Source of the DNA: Lachnospiraceae bacterium 10-1
GTDB lineage: Bacteria > Bacillota > Clostridia > Lachnospirales > Lachnospiraceae
DNA length: 56,111 nt
Reading direction: 5' to 3'
Assembly: GCA_000403495.2 (NCBI GenBank)
Contig: KE159823.1
Coordinates: 1-56,111 of the forward strand
Shown here: positions 27,057 through 36,243 of the stretch, piece by piece
How positions within the stretch are numbered: the first letter of the stretch is position 1
Layout: each line of letters starts with the position of its first letter
Notes under the pieces: generated by a model
The model's input: the letters and a program-made list of their open reading frames with translations, nothing else
Databases searched by the model: none
What the model was told of the DNA's origin: nothing
Translations under genes and position numbers: made by a program

Positions 27057-27384
27057 AGGGTTTCTCTCCTTCCTCATCTGCATGGTACTTTTCTTCATAA
27101 ACTCCCATATATACTTTCGTAATAACAATCACTGCCAGAAAACTCACCAAAGCATAAATCAGACATATATCTATCAAAAACCCTTCTTTTAAATAAAGAG
27201 AAAGGACTGCTATCATAACCATTACCATAGTCCCCATCATATTTACGGCAACAATACGATCTGCAACACGGGGACCTCTTACCGCACGAATTAAACATGC
27301 AAATAACATAACTGCAAGGATAATGAGAACAGTTATGTACATCCCCTGATGAATTGTTTCCAGTAAAGTATTTGCATCACTCAT
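27043..27384 (-). CDS. mrpF: Mrp antiporter subunit F
   Basis: About 113 aa from ATG 27384 (MSDANTLLETIHQG), overlapping the end of mrpE by 8 bp. Three membrane helices with the family core RAVRGPRVADRIVAVNMMGT followed by LIDICLIYALVSFLAVIVI. A small integral subunit of the antiporter complex. Confidence 0.88.
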   Translation of the reverse strand: MSDANTLLETIHQGMYITVLIILAVMLFACLIRAVRGPRVADRIVAVNMMGTMVMVMIAVLSLYLKEGFLIDICLIYALVSFLAVIVITKVYMGVYEEKYHADEEGEKPYGNP

Positions 27385-27850
27385 CTTCCTTTGCCCCTTC
27401 CATTTTTCTAAGCAGAGTGACAAAAACGGAACTGTTAATTCCCTCTGCAAGACTTTTATCCAAACAGTGCACCACATACTCGTCATTTTCTAATGATACC
27501 GTAATTGTACCCGGAGTTAATGTAATAGAATTTGCAAGCAATATTCTTGTAAAGGATGTTTTCAAATCCGTTTTAAAACGCACCACTGCAGGTTCAATCT
27601 CATACCTGGAAGAAGTGATCATCCTGATCACTTCAAAATTAGCCTTAATGATTTCTCTTACCAGAACAAAAACATAATGCAGAATCTGAAATAATCTTTT
27701 TCCTAAAAACAGATCCGTTTTAGGATCATAATTAAAAAATCGGCAGATAAACCAATACATAATACCTGCAATCGCTGCTCCAAATGCAGCAATTTCCAAG
27801 GTAAACTGACCGTTAAAAATAACCCATATCAGAAAAAATATAATATACAT
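27377..27850 (-). CDS. mrpE: Mrp antiporter subunit E
   Basis: 157 aa. Two N-terminal membrane segments (MYIIFFLIWVIFNGQF, FGAAIAGIMYWFICRFF) and a cytosolic domain with the MrpE pattern FEVIRMITSSRYEIEPAVVR, LLANSITLTPGTITVSLEND and YVVHCLD. It is the first gene of the ten-gene operon, 73 bp after trxA. The ATG follows GGAAAGGCATTGTGGGAAA. Confidence 0.9.
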   Translation of the reverse strand: MYIIFFLIWVIFNGQFTLEIAAFGAAIAGIMYWFICRFFNYDPKTDLFLGKRLFQILHYVFVLVREIIKANFEVIRMITSSRYEIEPAVVRFKTDLKTSFTRILLANSITLTPGTITVSLENDEYVVHCLDKSLAEGINSSVFVTLLRKMEGAKEDE

Positions 27851-27910
27851 TTTCCCACAATGCCTTTCCTCTTAAACGCTGCCTCTTCCTATCAGGCAGT
27901 TTATTGATTA

Positions 27911-27941
27911 AAGCAGGTGAGGCTTATGCCAGCACCTGCTT
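27911..27941 (-). terminator. hairpin overlapping the trxA stop codon
   Basis: AAGCAGGTG and CACCTGCTT form a perfect 9-bp stem with an inner GGC/GCC pairing. The TAA of trxA is in the loop. Only a short T-tract follows, so termination may be partial, giving attenuation between trxA and the antiporter operon. Confidence 0.5.
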
Positions 27942-28244
27942 AATTCTTGCTTCTAATTCATTTTTGGAAACAGCTCCTATCAGGGTATCTACTACTGCAC
28001 CGTCTTTAAACAAAATAAAAGTGGGTATAGACATGATATTAAATTCTCTTGTAAGCATAGGATTTTCATCGGTGTTGCACTTACCTACCTTACATTTACC
28101 CTCATAGGCTTCCGATAGCTGAGCCACCAATGGCGCCATCATTTTACACGGGCCGCACCAGTCTGCGTAAAAATCCACCAGTACCGGAAGGCTGCCTGCC
28201 TTAACCTCCGTTTCAAAATTATTGTCTGTAATCTTAATCTCCAT
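27924..28244 (-). CDS. trxA: thioredoxin
   Basis: 106 aa, standard size, with the active site ADWCGPCKMMAPL (Cys30 and Cys33) and the cis-proline loop FNIMSIPTFILFKDG. It reduces protein disulfides in the cytoplasm using thioredoxin reductase, which is not encoded here. The ATG follows AAAGGAGAAGCT. It lies 33 bp downstream of trmB in the same direction. Confidence 0.96.
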   Translation of the reverse strand: MEIKITDNNFETEVKAGSLPVLVDFYADWCGPCKMMAPLVAQLSEAYEGKCKVGKCNTDENPMLTREFNIMSIPTFILFKDGAVVDTLIGAVSKNELEARIKQVLA

Positions 28245-28277
28245 AGCTTCTCCTTTCCTTTCTTTAAATAGTATTGG

Positions 28278-28916
28278 TTATCTTTTAATAATATATTTAC
28301 AAATCGGATTTCCTTTTGATGAAAATTTTTCTTCATACTCAGTCATAACATTGCCTTCCATCATTTCCGCATCATGATGCAGGTCAAAGGTTTTTCTAAC
28401 AATTTTCCACCCTGCAAAAGGAAGCTCCTCTAATGCAAATTCAAATAAATCTTTATTATCTGTTTTAAATTCTATTACCCCATCCTTTTTAAGAATCTGA
28501 TCATATCTTGCCAGATATTCCCTAGAGGGAAGTCGTCTTTTGGCATGTCTGTCCTTAGGCCAGGGATCAGAAAAATTCAAATAGATTCTGCTAACCTCTT
28601 CCCGGTCAAAAACTTCAGTGATCTCTTCAGCATCCATTCGAATAAACAAAAGATTTGGAAGCGGTTCCGTTTCCATTTTCTGTAAGGCACGTAAAAGAAC
28701 GCTGGAATATTTTTCTATTCCAATATAATTGATTTCAGGATTTTTGCCTGCCAGTGTATGTAAAAATTTCCCTTTTCCCATCCCTATTTCAATATGCAGG
28801 TCATGGGTATTTCCAAAGACATCCTTCCACTTTCCCTTTGTTATTTCCGGTTCATGAACCACCAGCGGACTTTCTGCTATTACATCTCTGGAACCTGATA
28901 TATTTCTAAGCCTCAT
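28278..28916 (-). CDS. trmB: tRNA (guanine-N7-)-methyltransferase
   Basis: 212 aa, the normal length. A Rossmann-fold SAM site (LHIEIGMGKGKFLHTLA) is followed by NYIGIEKYSSVLLRAL, the conserved IYLNFSDPWPKDRHAKRRL that binds tRNA and SAM, and FKTDNKDLFEF. It makes m7G46 in tRNAs. It is the probable first gene of a trmB-trxA transcript. A divergent promoter region separates it from the carboxypeptidase gene. Confidence 0.95.
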   Translation of the reverse strand: MRLRNISGSRDVIAESPLVVHEPEITKGKWKDVFGNTHDLHIEIGMGKGKFLHTLAGKNPEINYIGIEKYSSVLLRALQKMETEPLPNLLFIRMDAEEITEVFDREEVSRIYLNFSDPWPKDRHAKRRLPSREYLARYDQILKKDGVIEFKTDNKDLFEFALEELPFAGWKIVRKTFDLHHDAEMMEGNVMTEYEEKFSSKGNPICKYIIKR

Positions 28917-29028
28917 TATGAATACCTTTCAAATATTCTATAATACTTCACTCTTCATGTCAGTCATTTATTGTACATCATTTCCCACAATAATAAAAGA
29001 TGAAAAATTAAAGTTTTATAAAAAGGTC

Positions 29029-29057
29029 TTGTCAAGAATCCATGCTGCCTGTAAACT
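29029..29057 (+). promoter_or_regulatory. promoter of the D-Ala-D-Ala carboxypeptidase gene
   Basis: TTGTCA (29029-29034) and TAAACT (29052-29057) with a 17-bp spacer, 34 bp upstream of the ATG at 29092. Confidence 0.55.
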
Positions 29058-29091
29058 AATAATTAAACATTATTATAGATGAGGAATAATT

Positions 29092-30576
29092 ATGAAACAT
29101 TTTATATTTGGACGGATAGAGAGCAAAATACTATCCGCATTTTTATTTATACATTTTTTTATGTTTACGGCTATTTCCGCTTTCGCTGCACCGGCTTCCA
29201 CTGAAGAAGCCCATACAGAAGCCGAAGAACGCCAATCTCTTCCTATTCAAAGTAATCAAATTGAGAACTGGCCCGCTGGTCCGGCTATCGGTGCAGAATC
29301 CGCAATTCTTTTAGAAGCCAATACCGGTGTTATTCTTTATGCTAAAAATATACATGAAAAACTCTACCCTGCAAGCACTACCAAGCTAATGACCTGTTTG
29401 CTTGCAGTGGAAAACTGCGAATTAAATGACATTGTTACTTTTTCACACGACTCGGTTTTCAGCCTTGAACCGGGAAGCTCAAATATTGGTATTGACGAAG
29501 GACAAGCCATGACTTTAGAGGAGTGTCTGTATGGCATTTTAACAGCTTCCGCAAATGAAGTATCAAATGCCGTAGCAGAGCATGTTGCTGGCAGCATGGA
29601 TGCTTTTGCTGAAATGATGAATGAAAAAGCCGGACAACTTGGCTGTAAAAACACCCATTTTGTCAATGCTCATGGACTTCACAATGAAAATCACTATACA
29701 TCATCTTATGATCTGGCTGTGATCGCAAAAGCTTTTTTTCAAAATGAGCTGCTTTCAAAAATTGGAAATACAGCTTATTATCATTTTATACCTACGGCTA
29801 AGCAGCCCGACGATATTATTGTCCGCAATAAGCACAAGCTTATTTCCGGAGAAATTACCTATGATGGAATTAAAGGCGGAAAAACCGGATATACAGATGA
29901 TGCCAGGGAGACTCTGGTAACATGTGCGGAACAAAATGGCATGAAGCTGATCTGCGTTATCATGAAAGAAGAATCTCCCGAACAGTTTTACGATACTGTT
30001 AAGCTTTTTGACTACGGATTTACAAATTTTATGATAGCTAATGTTTCTGAAAACGAAACAAAATATTCCATACAAAACTCTAATTTTTTTAATACTTCTA
30101 ATGATATTTTTGGAAATTCCAAACCTATTTTGGCCCTGAATACGGACAGTTACCTGATTATTCCCAAATCCATCAGCTTTGATGAACTTGATTCTGAAAT
30201 ATCCTACGACACTACTAAAGAAGATACTGTAGCGGAAATAAATTATTTTTATCATGATGCTTATCTTGGAACTGCAACCGTAGATTTTGTCAGGGAAATA
30301 CCTGCATCCTATGAATTCAGCCAAAATGCGGAAAGCCTCTCTGAAAGCAGATCCGAAGAATCTCAGATAATTATAGTAAATATTAAAGTAATTCTTATTG
30401 TCACTTTGATAATTGCCGCCATATTAATTGTTATTTTTATTATTCGTTCTATTATTAATAGTTACTCTTTTTTAAATAACAGGGGAATTGTTAAAAAACG
30501 GGGAAAAAGAAGAAAAAAAGACCGGAAGGGCGGACCATATCTTCCCTCCTCCCGGCTTAAAGATTTTGATTTGTAG
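29092..30576 (+). CDS. D-alanyl-D-alanine carboxypeptidase (S11 family)
   Basis: 494 aa. A signal/membrane segment (about 14-33, ending AFAAPAST) precedes the penicillin-binding domain with all three catalytic motifs: SxxK as YPASTTKLM (Ser95), SxN as TASANEVSN, and KTG as IKGGKTGYTDDA. It trims the terminal D-Ala of peptidoglycan peptides outside the membrane. A second membrane helix near 425-450 and a strongly basic cytoplasmic tail (KKRGKRRKKDRKGG) end the protein, so it is anchored at both ends, unlike the amphipathic anchor of DacA. The ribosome site is GAGGAATAATT. Confidence 0.92.
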   Translation: MKHFIFGRIESKILSAFLFIHFFMFTAISAFAAPASTEEAHTEAEERQSLPIQSNQIENWPAGPAIGAESAILLEANTGVILYAKNIHEKLYPASTTKLMTCLLAVENCELNDIVTFSHDSVFSLEPGSSNIGIDEGQAMTLEECLYGILTASANEVSNAVAEHVAGSMDAFAEMMNEKAGQLGCKNTHFVNAHGLHNENHYTSSYDLAVIAKAFFQNELLSKIGNTAYYHFIPTAKQPDDIIVRNKHKLISGEITYDGIKGGKTGYTDDARETLVTCAEQNGMKLICVIMKEESPEQFYDTVKLFDYGFTNFMIANVSENETKYSIQNSNFFNTSNDIFGNSKPILALNTDSYLIIPKSISFDELDSEISYDTTKEDTVAEINYFYHDAYLGTATVDFVREIPASYEFSQNAESLSESRSEESQIIIVNIKVILIVTLIIAAILIVIFIIRSIINSYSFLNNRGIVKKRGKRRKKDRKGGPYLPSSRLKDFDL

Positions 30577-30584
30577 TATTTAAA

Positions 30585-31523
30585 TTATTTCTTTGTTTTA
30601 TGATGTTGTTTTGCCTGATTTCTTTTTTCTATAATTTTCTGGCAGTCTTCTTCGGAAATAAATTTAGAAGTTTTAACTACAAATACTCCATCATTTTCGG
30701 ATTTCCGTATTCTGATCTTGGATTTCATATATCCATGTACAGGACAAAGAGAAATACTGTAGTAATGCTTTCCGTTGGGTGAAAACCAACGGATTTTTCT
30801 TCGGATATTTTTATGGCAGAGGTAACATTTCGTGCTGATAACCTCACGGTCTTCCAAAGCCTTTTGCTTACCCGGAAACTCTCTGGATATATATTTCATA
30901 TAGTCATGAAACATCACGTGTATTTCCTCTTTCCGATTCCTTGGAAGTACAAATGTATCTATAGAATAATTTTCCAAAGTAGCTTCATCAAGACAGGATA
31001 AAATCCTTGCTGTATAATAGGCATCACTAAATGCTCTGTGAAATGGAATATCTTTTTCTATCTTTAAAAAATCAATTGCATATTCCAAATTTCTTCTGCT
31101 TTTGCCATCCTCATAAGCAATGCTGAATAATTTCTGTACATCCAAAAACTTGATCGGTGTTTCACTTAACGGTTCTAAATGATAATAACGCATATTCCTC
31201 TGTAATTCATATAAGTCAAGAGGTCCCCATGTACAAAAAACATTATTTCTTCCACTCCATAGAAAAAAATCGCTTATCACTTTTACAAAGGGCTGTCCCT
31301 TTTGAAGGTCTCTCATTTGAAGATGAATCAAATTACTGGTAATCTTATGCATATGCTGATAAACAGAAGGCTTTACCAATTGATTAAATTCATCAATCAT
31401 TATTCTGTTTTCATCCAGTTTAATTGCACCAATATCTATTATTTCAAAAGGAATTTCCTTTACCTCAGGCTCTTCCCCCGTATTGCTTTGATTCCACTCC
31501 AAATCTAAAACAATATAATTCAT
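30585..31523 (-). CDS. DEDDh 3'-5' exonuclease (KapD/DnaQ-like)
   Basis: 312 aa. The exonuclease domain starts at the first residues: MNYIVLDLEWNQS (ExoI Asp and Glu), CTWGPLDLYELQRN (ExoII region) and PFHRAFSDAYYTARIL (ExoIII His and Asp). A C-terminal segment holds paired cysteines (STKCYLCHKNIRRKI and SLCPVHGYMKSKIRIR) that could bind zinc. Substrate is unknown; related enzymes act on RNA ends or single-stranded DNA. It is convergent with the carboxypeptidase gene, 8 bp apart. Confidence 0.85.
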   Translation of the reverse strand: MNYIVLDLEWNQSNTGEEPEVKEIPFEIIDIGAIKLDENRIMIDEFNQLVKPSVYQHMHKITSNLIHLQMRDLQKGQPFVKVISDFFLWSGRNNVFCTWGPLDLYELQRNMRYYHLEPLSETPIKFLDVQKLFSIAYEDGKSRRNLEYAIDFLKIEKDIPFHRAFSDAYYTARILSCLDEATLENYSIDTFVLPRNRKEEIHVMFHDYMKYISREFPGKQKALEDREVISTKCYLCHKNIRRKIRWFSPNGKHYYSISLCPVHGYMKSKIRIRKSENDGVFVVKTSKFISEEDCQKIIEKRNQAKQHHKTKK

Positions 31524-31595
31524 TTTTAATCCGTACCTTTCCCACCTGCTTTTTCACTAAGAATTTCTCCCAATTGAAAACAGGCTGTGACAAAT

Positions 31596-32342
31596 TTAAT
31601 TAAAATATTCCTGCATGCGCTTTTTCATTGTAGAATAACTACGGACAGAAAAAGGACATGTTTGTCCATTTTTTAATTTTATATATAAATTATCCTTATC
31701 TATCTCTAAAATATATTGTAAGTTGACAATACAGGATTTATGACATAAGAAAAAGGAATCATCCAGTCTTTTTACCATTTCCCTCAAGGTGCCATAGCAT
31801 TCATAAACAGATTCATTTGATAAAACTAATAGTTTGTGTTTGTAATTACTGGATTTAATACAATATATCTCTTCAACAGGAACAAAAATATTATGACTGC
31901 CTATTTTAATTGATAAGGTTTTATGCACCTTATTATCAATAGAAGCATATCGTTCCAATGCTTTTTGAATACAAAGAGTCATACGGGCTGGCAATTGATC
32001 CGGCTGATCCTTTAAAATGTAATCCATAGCTTCTACCTGCTTTTCAAATGAAATATAAACAAGCTCACTATGCGTGGTAATGAATACAATAAATCCACGT
32101 GGATCTTTTTTTCTTATTTTTTCCGCCAGGGCAAATCCATCCATATCGGAATTCAACTCAATATCTAAAAAATACAGTCCTGGAGCACAAAATTTTTCTT
32201 GTACCTTTAAAATTTTTTTAGGATCAGAAGAGGCACATACAACATCCATATCCAGTTCTTCAATTAAAATGTAATTTTTAATTATTTTTTCAAAATGTGA
32301 TAACTGAATCAGATTATCTTCACAAATATAAATTGGAAACAT
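31596..32342 (-). CDS. LytTR-family response regulator (AgrA-like)
   Basis: 248 aa. Receiver domain with acidic pocket (YICEDN) and phospho-acceptor Asp in GLYFLDIELNSDMDGFAL; the Lys is in AMDYILKD. The C-terminal LytTR DNA-binding domain (about 145-245) contains EEIYCIKSSNYKHKLLV and FLCHKSCIVNLQYILEID. AgrA-type regulators respond to peptide-sensing kinases. The likely partner kinase lies at 33408-34319 on the same strand, but two genes of opposite direction sit between them. Confidence 0.9.
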   Translation of the reverse strand: MFPIYICEDNLIQLSHFEKIIKNYILIEELDMDVVCASSDPKKILKVQEKFCAPGLYFLDIELNSDMDGFALAEKIRKKDPRGFIVFITTHSELVYISFEKQVEAMDYILKDQPDQLPARMTLCIQKALERYASIDNKVHKTLSIKIGSHNIFVPVEEIYCIKSSNYKHKLLVLSNESVYECYGTLREMVKRLDDSFFLCHKSCIVNLQYILEIDKDNLYIKLKNGQTCPFSVRSYSTMKKRMQEYFN

Positions 32343-32476
32343 TCCATCTCCTCTTACTAACGTTCAGGACAAAAATAGCTACAAACAGGTAATTTTCAAT
32401 AAAAGTACATCTTTATGTGTTATTATAACATAAATACATGAATTACGCTTTAATTAAAAAACCAGAGGAAATCATA

Positions 32477-32932
32477 ATGAACAAAGAAAAATTTAAATTT
32501 AAAAAAATAACCATATTTCATTTCATCCTGATAGTTGTAGCTGTTTTTTGCATCACATTAATGTTTTACTGGAGAAATAAAACATTGATCTATCACTGTT
32601 TTGACATAAATCTTTACATTAATGAAATATCGGAAGATCAGATTATTGTAAAAAGCCTGCCTGCTTCTACAGAAGATATTTTTAACGGTGAGTACATCAT
32701 CGAAATAAATGATACTTTAATCATTAAGGATAGTAAAGGAGGCGAAATAGATATAAATTCCTTAGAACGTGGTGATATACTGCTGTTTGACTATGATGGT
32801 CCCATTAAATTTAAAAATAAAACCCCAATAGACTTTAAAGACGGGACCATATTAAATAGTGCAGAAATGAATACACATAATTTTAGACTAAGTGATGAAA
32901 AACTGAATTTGAAATTTTGGCATTTGGAATGA
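32477..32932 (+). CDS. small membrane-anchored protein with a beta-rich extracellular domain
   Basis: About 151 aa from ATG 32477 (MNKEKFKFKK), behind GAGGAAATCATA. One N-terminal membrane segment (IFHFILIVVAVFCITLMFYW) with positive inside charges, then a mostly beta domain (INEISEDQIIVKSLPA, DTLIIKDSKGGEID, LERGDILLFDYDG). The layout recalls small OB-like lipoproteins of the DUF3221 type, but I do not assign it. It pairs with the next gene 16 bp downstream and lies within the AgrC/AgrA-like pair. Confidence 0.65.
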   Translation: MNKEKFKFKKITIFHFILIVVAVFCITLMFYWRNKTLIYHCFDINLYINEISEDQIIVKSLPASTEDIFNGEYIIEINDTLIIKDSKGGEIDINSLERGDILLFDYDGPIKFKNKTPIDFKDGTILNSAEMNTHNFRLSDEKLNLKFWHLE

Positions 32933-32948
32933 CAAAGGAGGAATTTTA

Positions 32949-33359
32949 ATGAAAAAAACTAAAATATTTGCTTTTTTATCCTTACTATTATTTTTTTTAA
33001 CACCATTATCTGTTCAAGCTGCTGAATCAATTGAGATTAATGAGTTTACTGATACTAATACAAGTACTCTTAATCACACCATCACTCCCAGAGCATTAAT
33101 TACTGCAACAAATATATATAAATGGTCAGAAGCAGATAAATTTAGAGTACGGGCTGACATTGTTACAAATGACGGAACAGGTAAAATTATTGATATAAAA
33201 AACATACATTTAGATATGTACACAGGTGAAGCTCAAGAAATAAGTTTAAGCGGTGGCGAAATATGGGAAGGTGGATCATATGCAACGGTAACTATTACAT
33301 ATCGATACAATGGAAATATATACACTGATATTGTAAAATATTATCCATACGGTAACTAA
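32949..33359 (+). CDS. secreted small hypothetical protein
   Basis: 136 aa with a clear signal peptide (MKKTKIFAFLSLLLFFLTPL, cleavage likely after VQA). The mature part of about 110 residues is beta-rich (FRVRADIVTNDGTGK, ISLSGGEIWEGGSYATVTI, TYRYNGNIYTDIVKYYP) and lacks Cys. Its ribosome site, AAAGGAGGAATTTTA, is excellent. It is co-transcribed with the preceding gene and followed by a hairpin terminator. I do not recognise the family; a role as cargo or sensed ligand of the flanking two-component pair is possible. Confidence 0.7.
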   Translation: MKKTKIFAFLSLLLFFLTPLSVQAAESIEINEFTDTNTSTLNHTITPRALITATNIYKWSEADKFRVRADIVTNDGTGKIIDIKNIHLDMYTGEAQEISLSGGEIWEGGSYATVTITYRYNGNIYTDIVKYYPYGN

Positions 33360-33372
33360 AATATTCGACAGA

Positions 33373-33400
33373 GGGTATTCTAATATATATTAGGATATCC
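33373..33400. terminator. bidirectional hairpin between convergent genes
   Basis: A 12-bp stem (33373-33384 with 33389-33400, two G-U type mismatches) around an ATAT loop, followed by TTTAT. It separates the rightward secreted-protein gene from the leftward kinase gene. Confidence 0.65.
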
Positions 33401-33407
33401 TTTATCG

Positions 33408-34319
33408 CTATATAATAAGAACTAACTTTTGGGTAAAAATAAAATTACTATATTCCGTATTTAATAAAACATTTGAATACTGTCCAATTATTTTACGTAC
33501 TTCAAATAAACCAATTCCTCTTTCTTCCCCTTTTGAAGAGTTTTTTATCTGATATAGCTCTTCTACATTTTCGATTTGTGGAGAAGAATTTTGAATCTGA
33601 ATATAAATATTTTCCATATCTTTCAAAAAAGTGATAGAAAGAAACTTTTCGTCTGTTAAAGCACTGGCTTCTATCGCATTGTCTAATAATATACCAAGCA
33701 CCCTTACTAAATCTAATACATTCATGGGAAAACAACTAAATTTATCTTTCAAATCTGTTGTCACTGCTATTCCTTGTTTTAATGCCTGCAGAATTTTTAT
33801 ATATAAAATACTCTTAATTTCCGGTACCTGAATAAATCCAAGTTTTCCATAAGCAGAATCACCAAACGCTAATGTAGAACTGGCAGGCATTAATTCCTGA
33901 TTAAAATATTTTTCCAAGCCTTCATAATTATGTTCATTAATGTAACTATGCATAGAAGACAAAATATTTATGTAATCATGCTTAAAAGAACGAATATCCA
34001 GATAAAGGTCTTCTATTTGCCCCGTGTACTCTTTCATGGACTCCATTTGCATAAATTCTTCCGTAAATCGTTTTTTCTTTTCAAAATAACGTTTATAAAC
34101 TATCTTATAAAATAGATATGTTGCAAAATAACACAAAATCGCCAAAACTAAAAAATAGGTAAAATAATTAGCAGGATATTCTTTAAAAAATTCATAATCA
34201 ATGGAAAAAAAGCTTAACAAAAATAGCAAAAGATAGTTTAATACTATAACAGAAAAAAGATTAAATATTATAATATAAATTTTATGGGATTTTATAACAG
34301 AATACTGCGATATTTGCAT
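33408..34319 (-). CDS. AgrC-like sensor histidine kinase (GHKL)
   Basis: 303 aa. Only two membrane helices at the N-terminus (FNLFSVIVLNYLLLFLLSFF and YFTYFLVLAILCYFATYLFY), against about six in AgrC. The H box is DIRSFKHDYINILSSM, the N box VLGILLDNAIEASAL, and the G box GEERGIGLFEVRKII. Kinases of this class pair with LytTR regulators, so 31596-32342 is the expected partner. No AgrB or AgrD gene is nearby. The short sensor suggests detection of a membrane or cell-wall signal or a partner protein. Confidence 0.87.
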   Translation of the reverse strand: MQISQYSVIKSHKIYIIIFNLFSVIVLNYLLLFLLSFFSIDYEFFKEYPANYFTYFLVLAILCYFATYLFYKIVYKRYFEKKKRFTEEFMQMESMKEYTGQIEDLYLDIRSFKHDYINILSSMHSYINEHNYEGLEKYFNQELMPASSTLAFGDSAYGKLGFIQVPEIKSILYIKILQALKQGIAVTTDLKDKFSCFPMNVLDLVRVLGILLDNAIEASALTDEKFLSITFLKDMENIYIQIQNSSPQIENVEELYQIKNSSKGEERGIGLFEVRKIIGQYSNVLLNTEYSNFIFTQKLVLII

Positions 34320-34484
34320 AAAACATCCTTCTTCTCTTTTTTATGTTTGTCACAAGCCTACCATTTTATGATATAAATTGTAAAGGAACATAATTTCCAA
34401 ATTAAAAGTAAAAAAAGACTTTACATTAAAACATTAAAAGTTTAAATTATATTAAGCGATACTATACAAAACTGAGGTTATGTC

Positions 34485-36227
34485 ATGAAAAAACACGAAT
34501 GGAAAAAATTTCTGTCTTATTACAAGCCATACAAAAAAATATTTGCAGCCGACATGCTGTTTGCCTGTATGGGCGCTGCGGTTACATTAATCATCCCCCT
34601 TATTATCCGCTACATCACCAGTGATGTAATTTATCGGGATTCTTCACAATCTCTTCATAGGATTCTTGTACTGACCGGAATTATGGCTTTGCTTGTTTTA
34701 CTGGAATGCTACTGCAATTATTTCATTGCTTATTATGGCCACATGATGGGGGCTAAGATGGAATACAATATGCGAAATGAAATTTTTGCACATTACCAAA
34801 AACTGTCCTTTAGCTTTTTTGACAATCAAAAAGTAGGGCAGTTAATGAGCCGCGTTACTAACGATTTGTTTGATATCAGCGAATTGTTTCATCATGGTCC
34901 AGAAGATATGGTGATTTCCATTATCAAGCTTTTTGGTTCTTTTGCCATTTTGCTATCCATTAACTGGAGGCTTGCTTTGGTGGCTTTTGCAATTGTACCT
35001 GTTATGCTTATTTACGCATTTTATTTTAATGTGCGCATGAAACGTGCTTTTGTAAAAAACAGGGCAAGAATTGCCGATATTAATGCGCAGATCGAAGATA
35101 ATCTTTCGGGAATCCGGGTAGTGAAGTCATTTGCCAATGAAGAAATTGAAATGGATAAATTTAAAGCTGGAAATGACCGCTTTGTAGAAAGCAAAAAAGA
35201 AAGCTACAAATATATGGGGCTGTATCACTCGGGGCTTGGTGCTTTTACTACCTTAATTAGTGTAATTGTAATTGCCGCAGGCGCTGCTTTTATTACTTTT
35301 CAAATGATCTCCATTACCGACCTGATCACCTTTTTGCTCTACATTAACAATTTTACGGAACCAATTAAAAAGCTGATAAATTTCACGGAACAATTCCAAA
35401 ACGGTGCTTCCGGCTACACAAGATTTCTTGAAATTTTAAAAATAAATCCGGATATCACTGACAGCCCCGACGCAAAAGAACTGATAAATGCAAAGGGCGA
35501 TATTATCTTTGAAAATGTTTCCTTCCGCTATGAAGATGATTCTGAAACTGTTCTTTCTAATTTAAACCTTCACGTAAAAGAAGGAGAATACGTTGCATTA
35601 GTTGGTACCTCCGGCGTAGGAAAATCAACGCTCTGCAGTTTAATTCCCAGATTTTATGATGTGACAAAAGGGCAGATTTTAATGGATGGAACCGATATCC
35701 GGAAGTTTACTTTAAAAAGCCTTAGAAATAATATCGGCATTGTACAACAGGATATATACCTTTTCACCGGAAGCGTAATGGATAATATCCGTTATGGCTG
35801 CCCAAGTGCAACAGATGCCCAGATCGTTGCCGCTGCTCAAAATGCCAATGCCCATGAATTTATTATGAATCTGCCGGAAGGGTATGACACCAACATCGGC
35901 CAAAGGGGTATTAAGCTGTCCGGCGGTCAAAAACAAAGGCTGTCAATTGCCAGAGTTTTTCTAAAAAATCCGCCTGTTTTAATTTTTGACGAAGCTACTT
36001 CCGCACTGGATAATGAAAGTGAAAAGGTGGTTCAGGAATCTTTGGAAAAACTTGCCAGAAACCGTACCACCTTTGTAATCGCACACAGGCTTTCCACTAT
36101 CCGCAATGCCCAGAAAATTTTAGTACTTACGGAAAAAGGCATATCGGAAAGCGGAACCCATGAAGAACTGCTTGCCAAAAACGGAATTTATGCGGACCTG
36201 TATCATATGCAGTTTAAAACAAAATAA
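34485..36227 (+). CDS. ABC exporter, fused permease and ATPase half-transporter
   Basis: 580 aa. Six-helix transmembrane domain (residues about 15-310) followed by an ATP-binding domain: Walker A ALVGTSGVGKSTLC, Q loop NNIGIVQQDIY, signature IKLSGGQKQRLSIARVF, Walker B PPVLIFDEATSALDNE, H loop FVIAHRLSTI. It resembles lipid/multidrug exporters of the MsbA/BmrA type and would act as a homodimer. A promoter-like TTTACA-17-TAAATT lies upstream. It stands alone; the HlyD-like adaptor gene converges on it from the other side, 16 bp apart. Confidence 0.93.
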   Translation: MKKHEWKKFLSYYKPYKKIFAADMLFACMGAAVTLIIPLIIRYITSDVIYRDSSQSLHRILVLTGIMALLVLLECYCNYFIAYYGHMMGAKMEYNMRNEIFAHYQKLSFSFFDNQKVGQLMSRVTNDLFDISELFHHGPEDMVISIIKLFGSFAILLSINWRLALVAFAIVPVMLIYAFYFNVRMKRAFVKNRARIADINAQIEDNLSGIRVVKSFANEEIEMDKFKAGNDRFVESKKESYKYMGLYHSGLGAFTTLISVIVIAAGAAFITFQMISITDLITFLLYINNFTEPIKKLINFTEQFQNGASGYTRFLEILKINPDITDSPDAKELINAKGDIIFENVSFRYEDDSETVLSNLNLHVKEGEYVALVGTSGVGKSTLCSLIPRFYDVTKGQILMDGTDIRKFTLKSLRNNIGIVQQDIYLFTGSVMDNIRYGCPSATDAQIVAAAQNANAHEFIMNLPEGYDTNIGQRGIKLSGGQKQRLSIARVFLKNPPVLIFDEATSALDNESEKVVQESLEKLARNRTTFVIAHRLSTIRNAQKILVLTEKGISESGTHEELLAKNGIYADLYHMQFKTK

Positions 36228-36243
36228 AGCTTGTATATATAAC

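Noticed and set aside
31596-34319. Complete agr quorum-sensing locus
   Set aside because: No AgrB protease or AgrD-like peptide gene was found, and the kinase has two instead of about six membrane helices.
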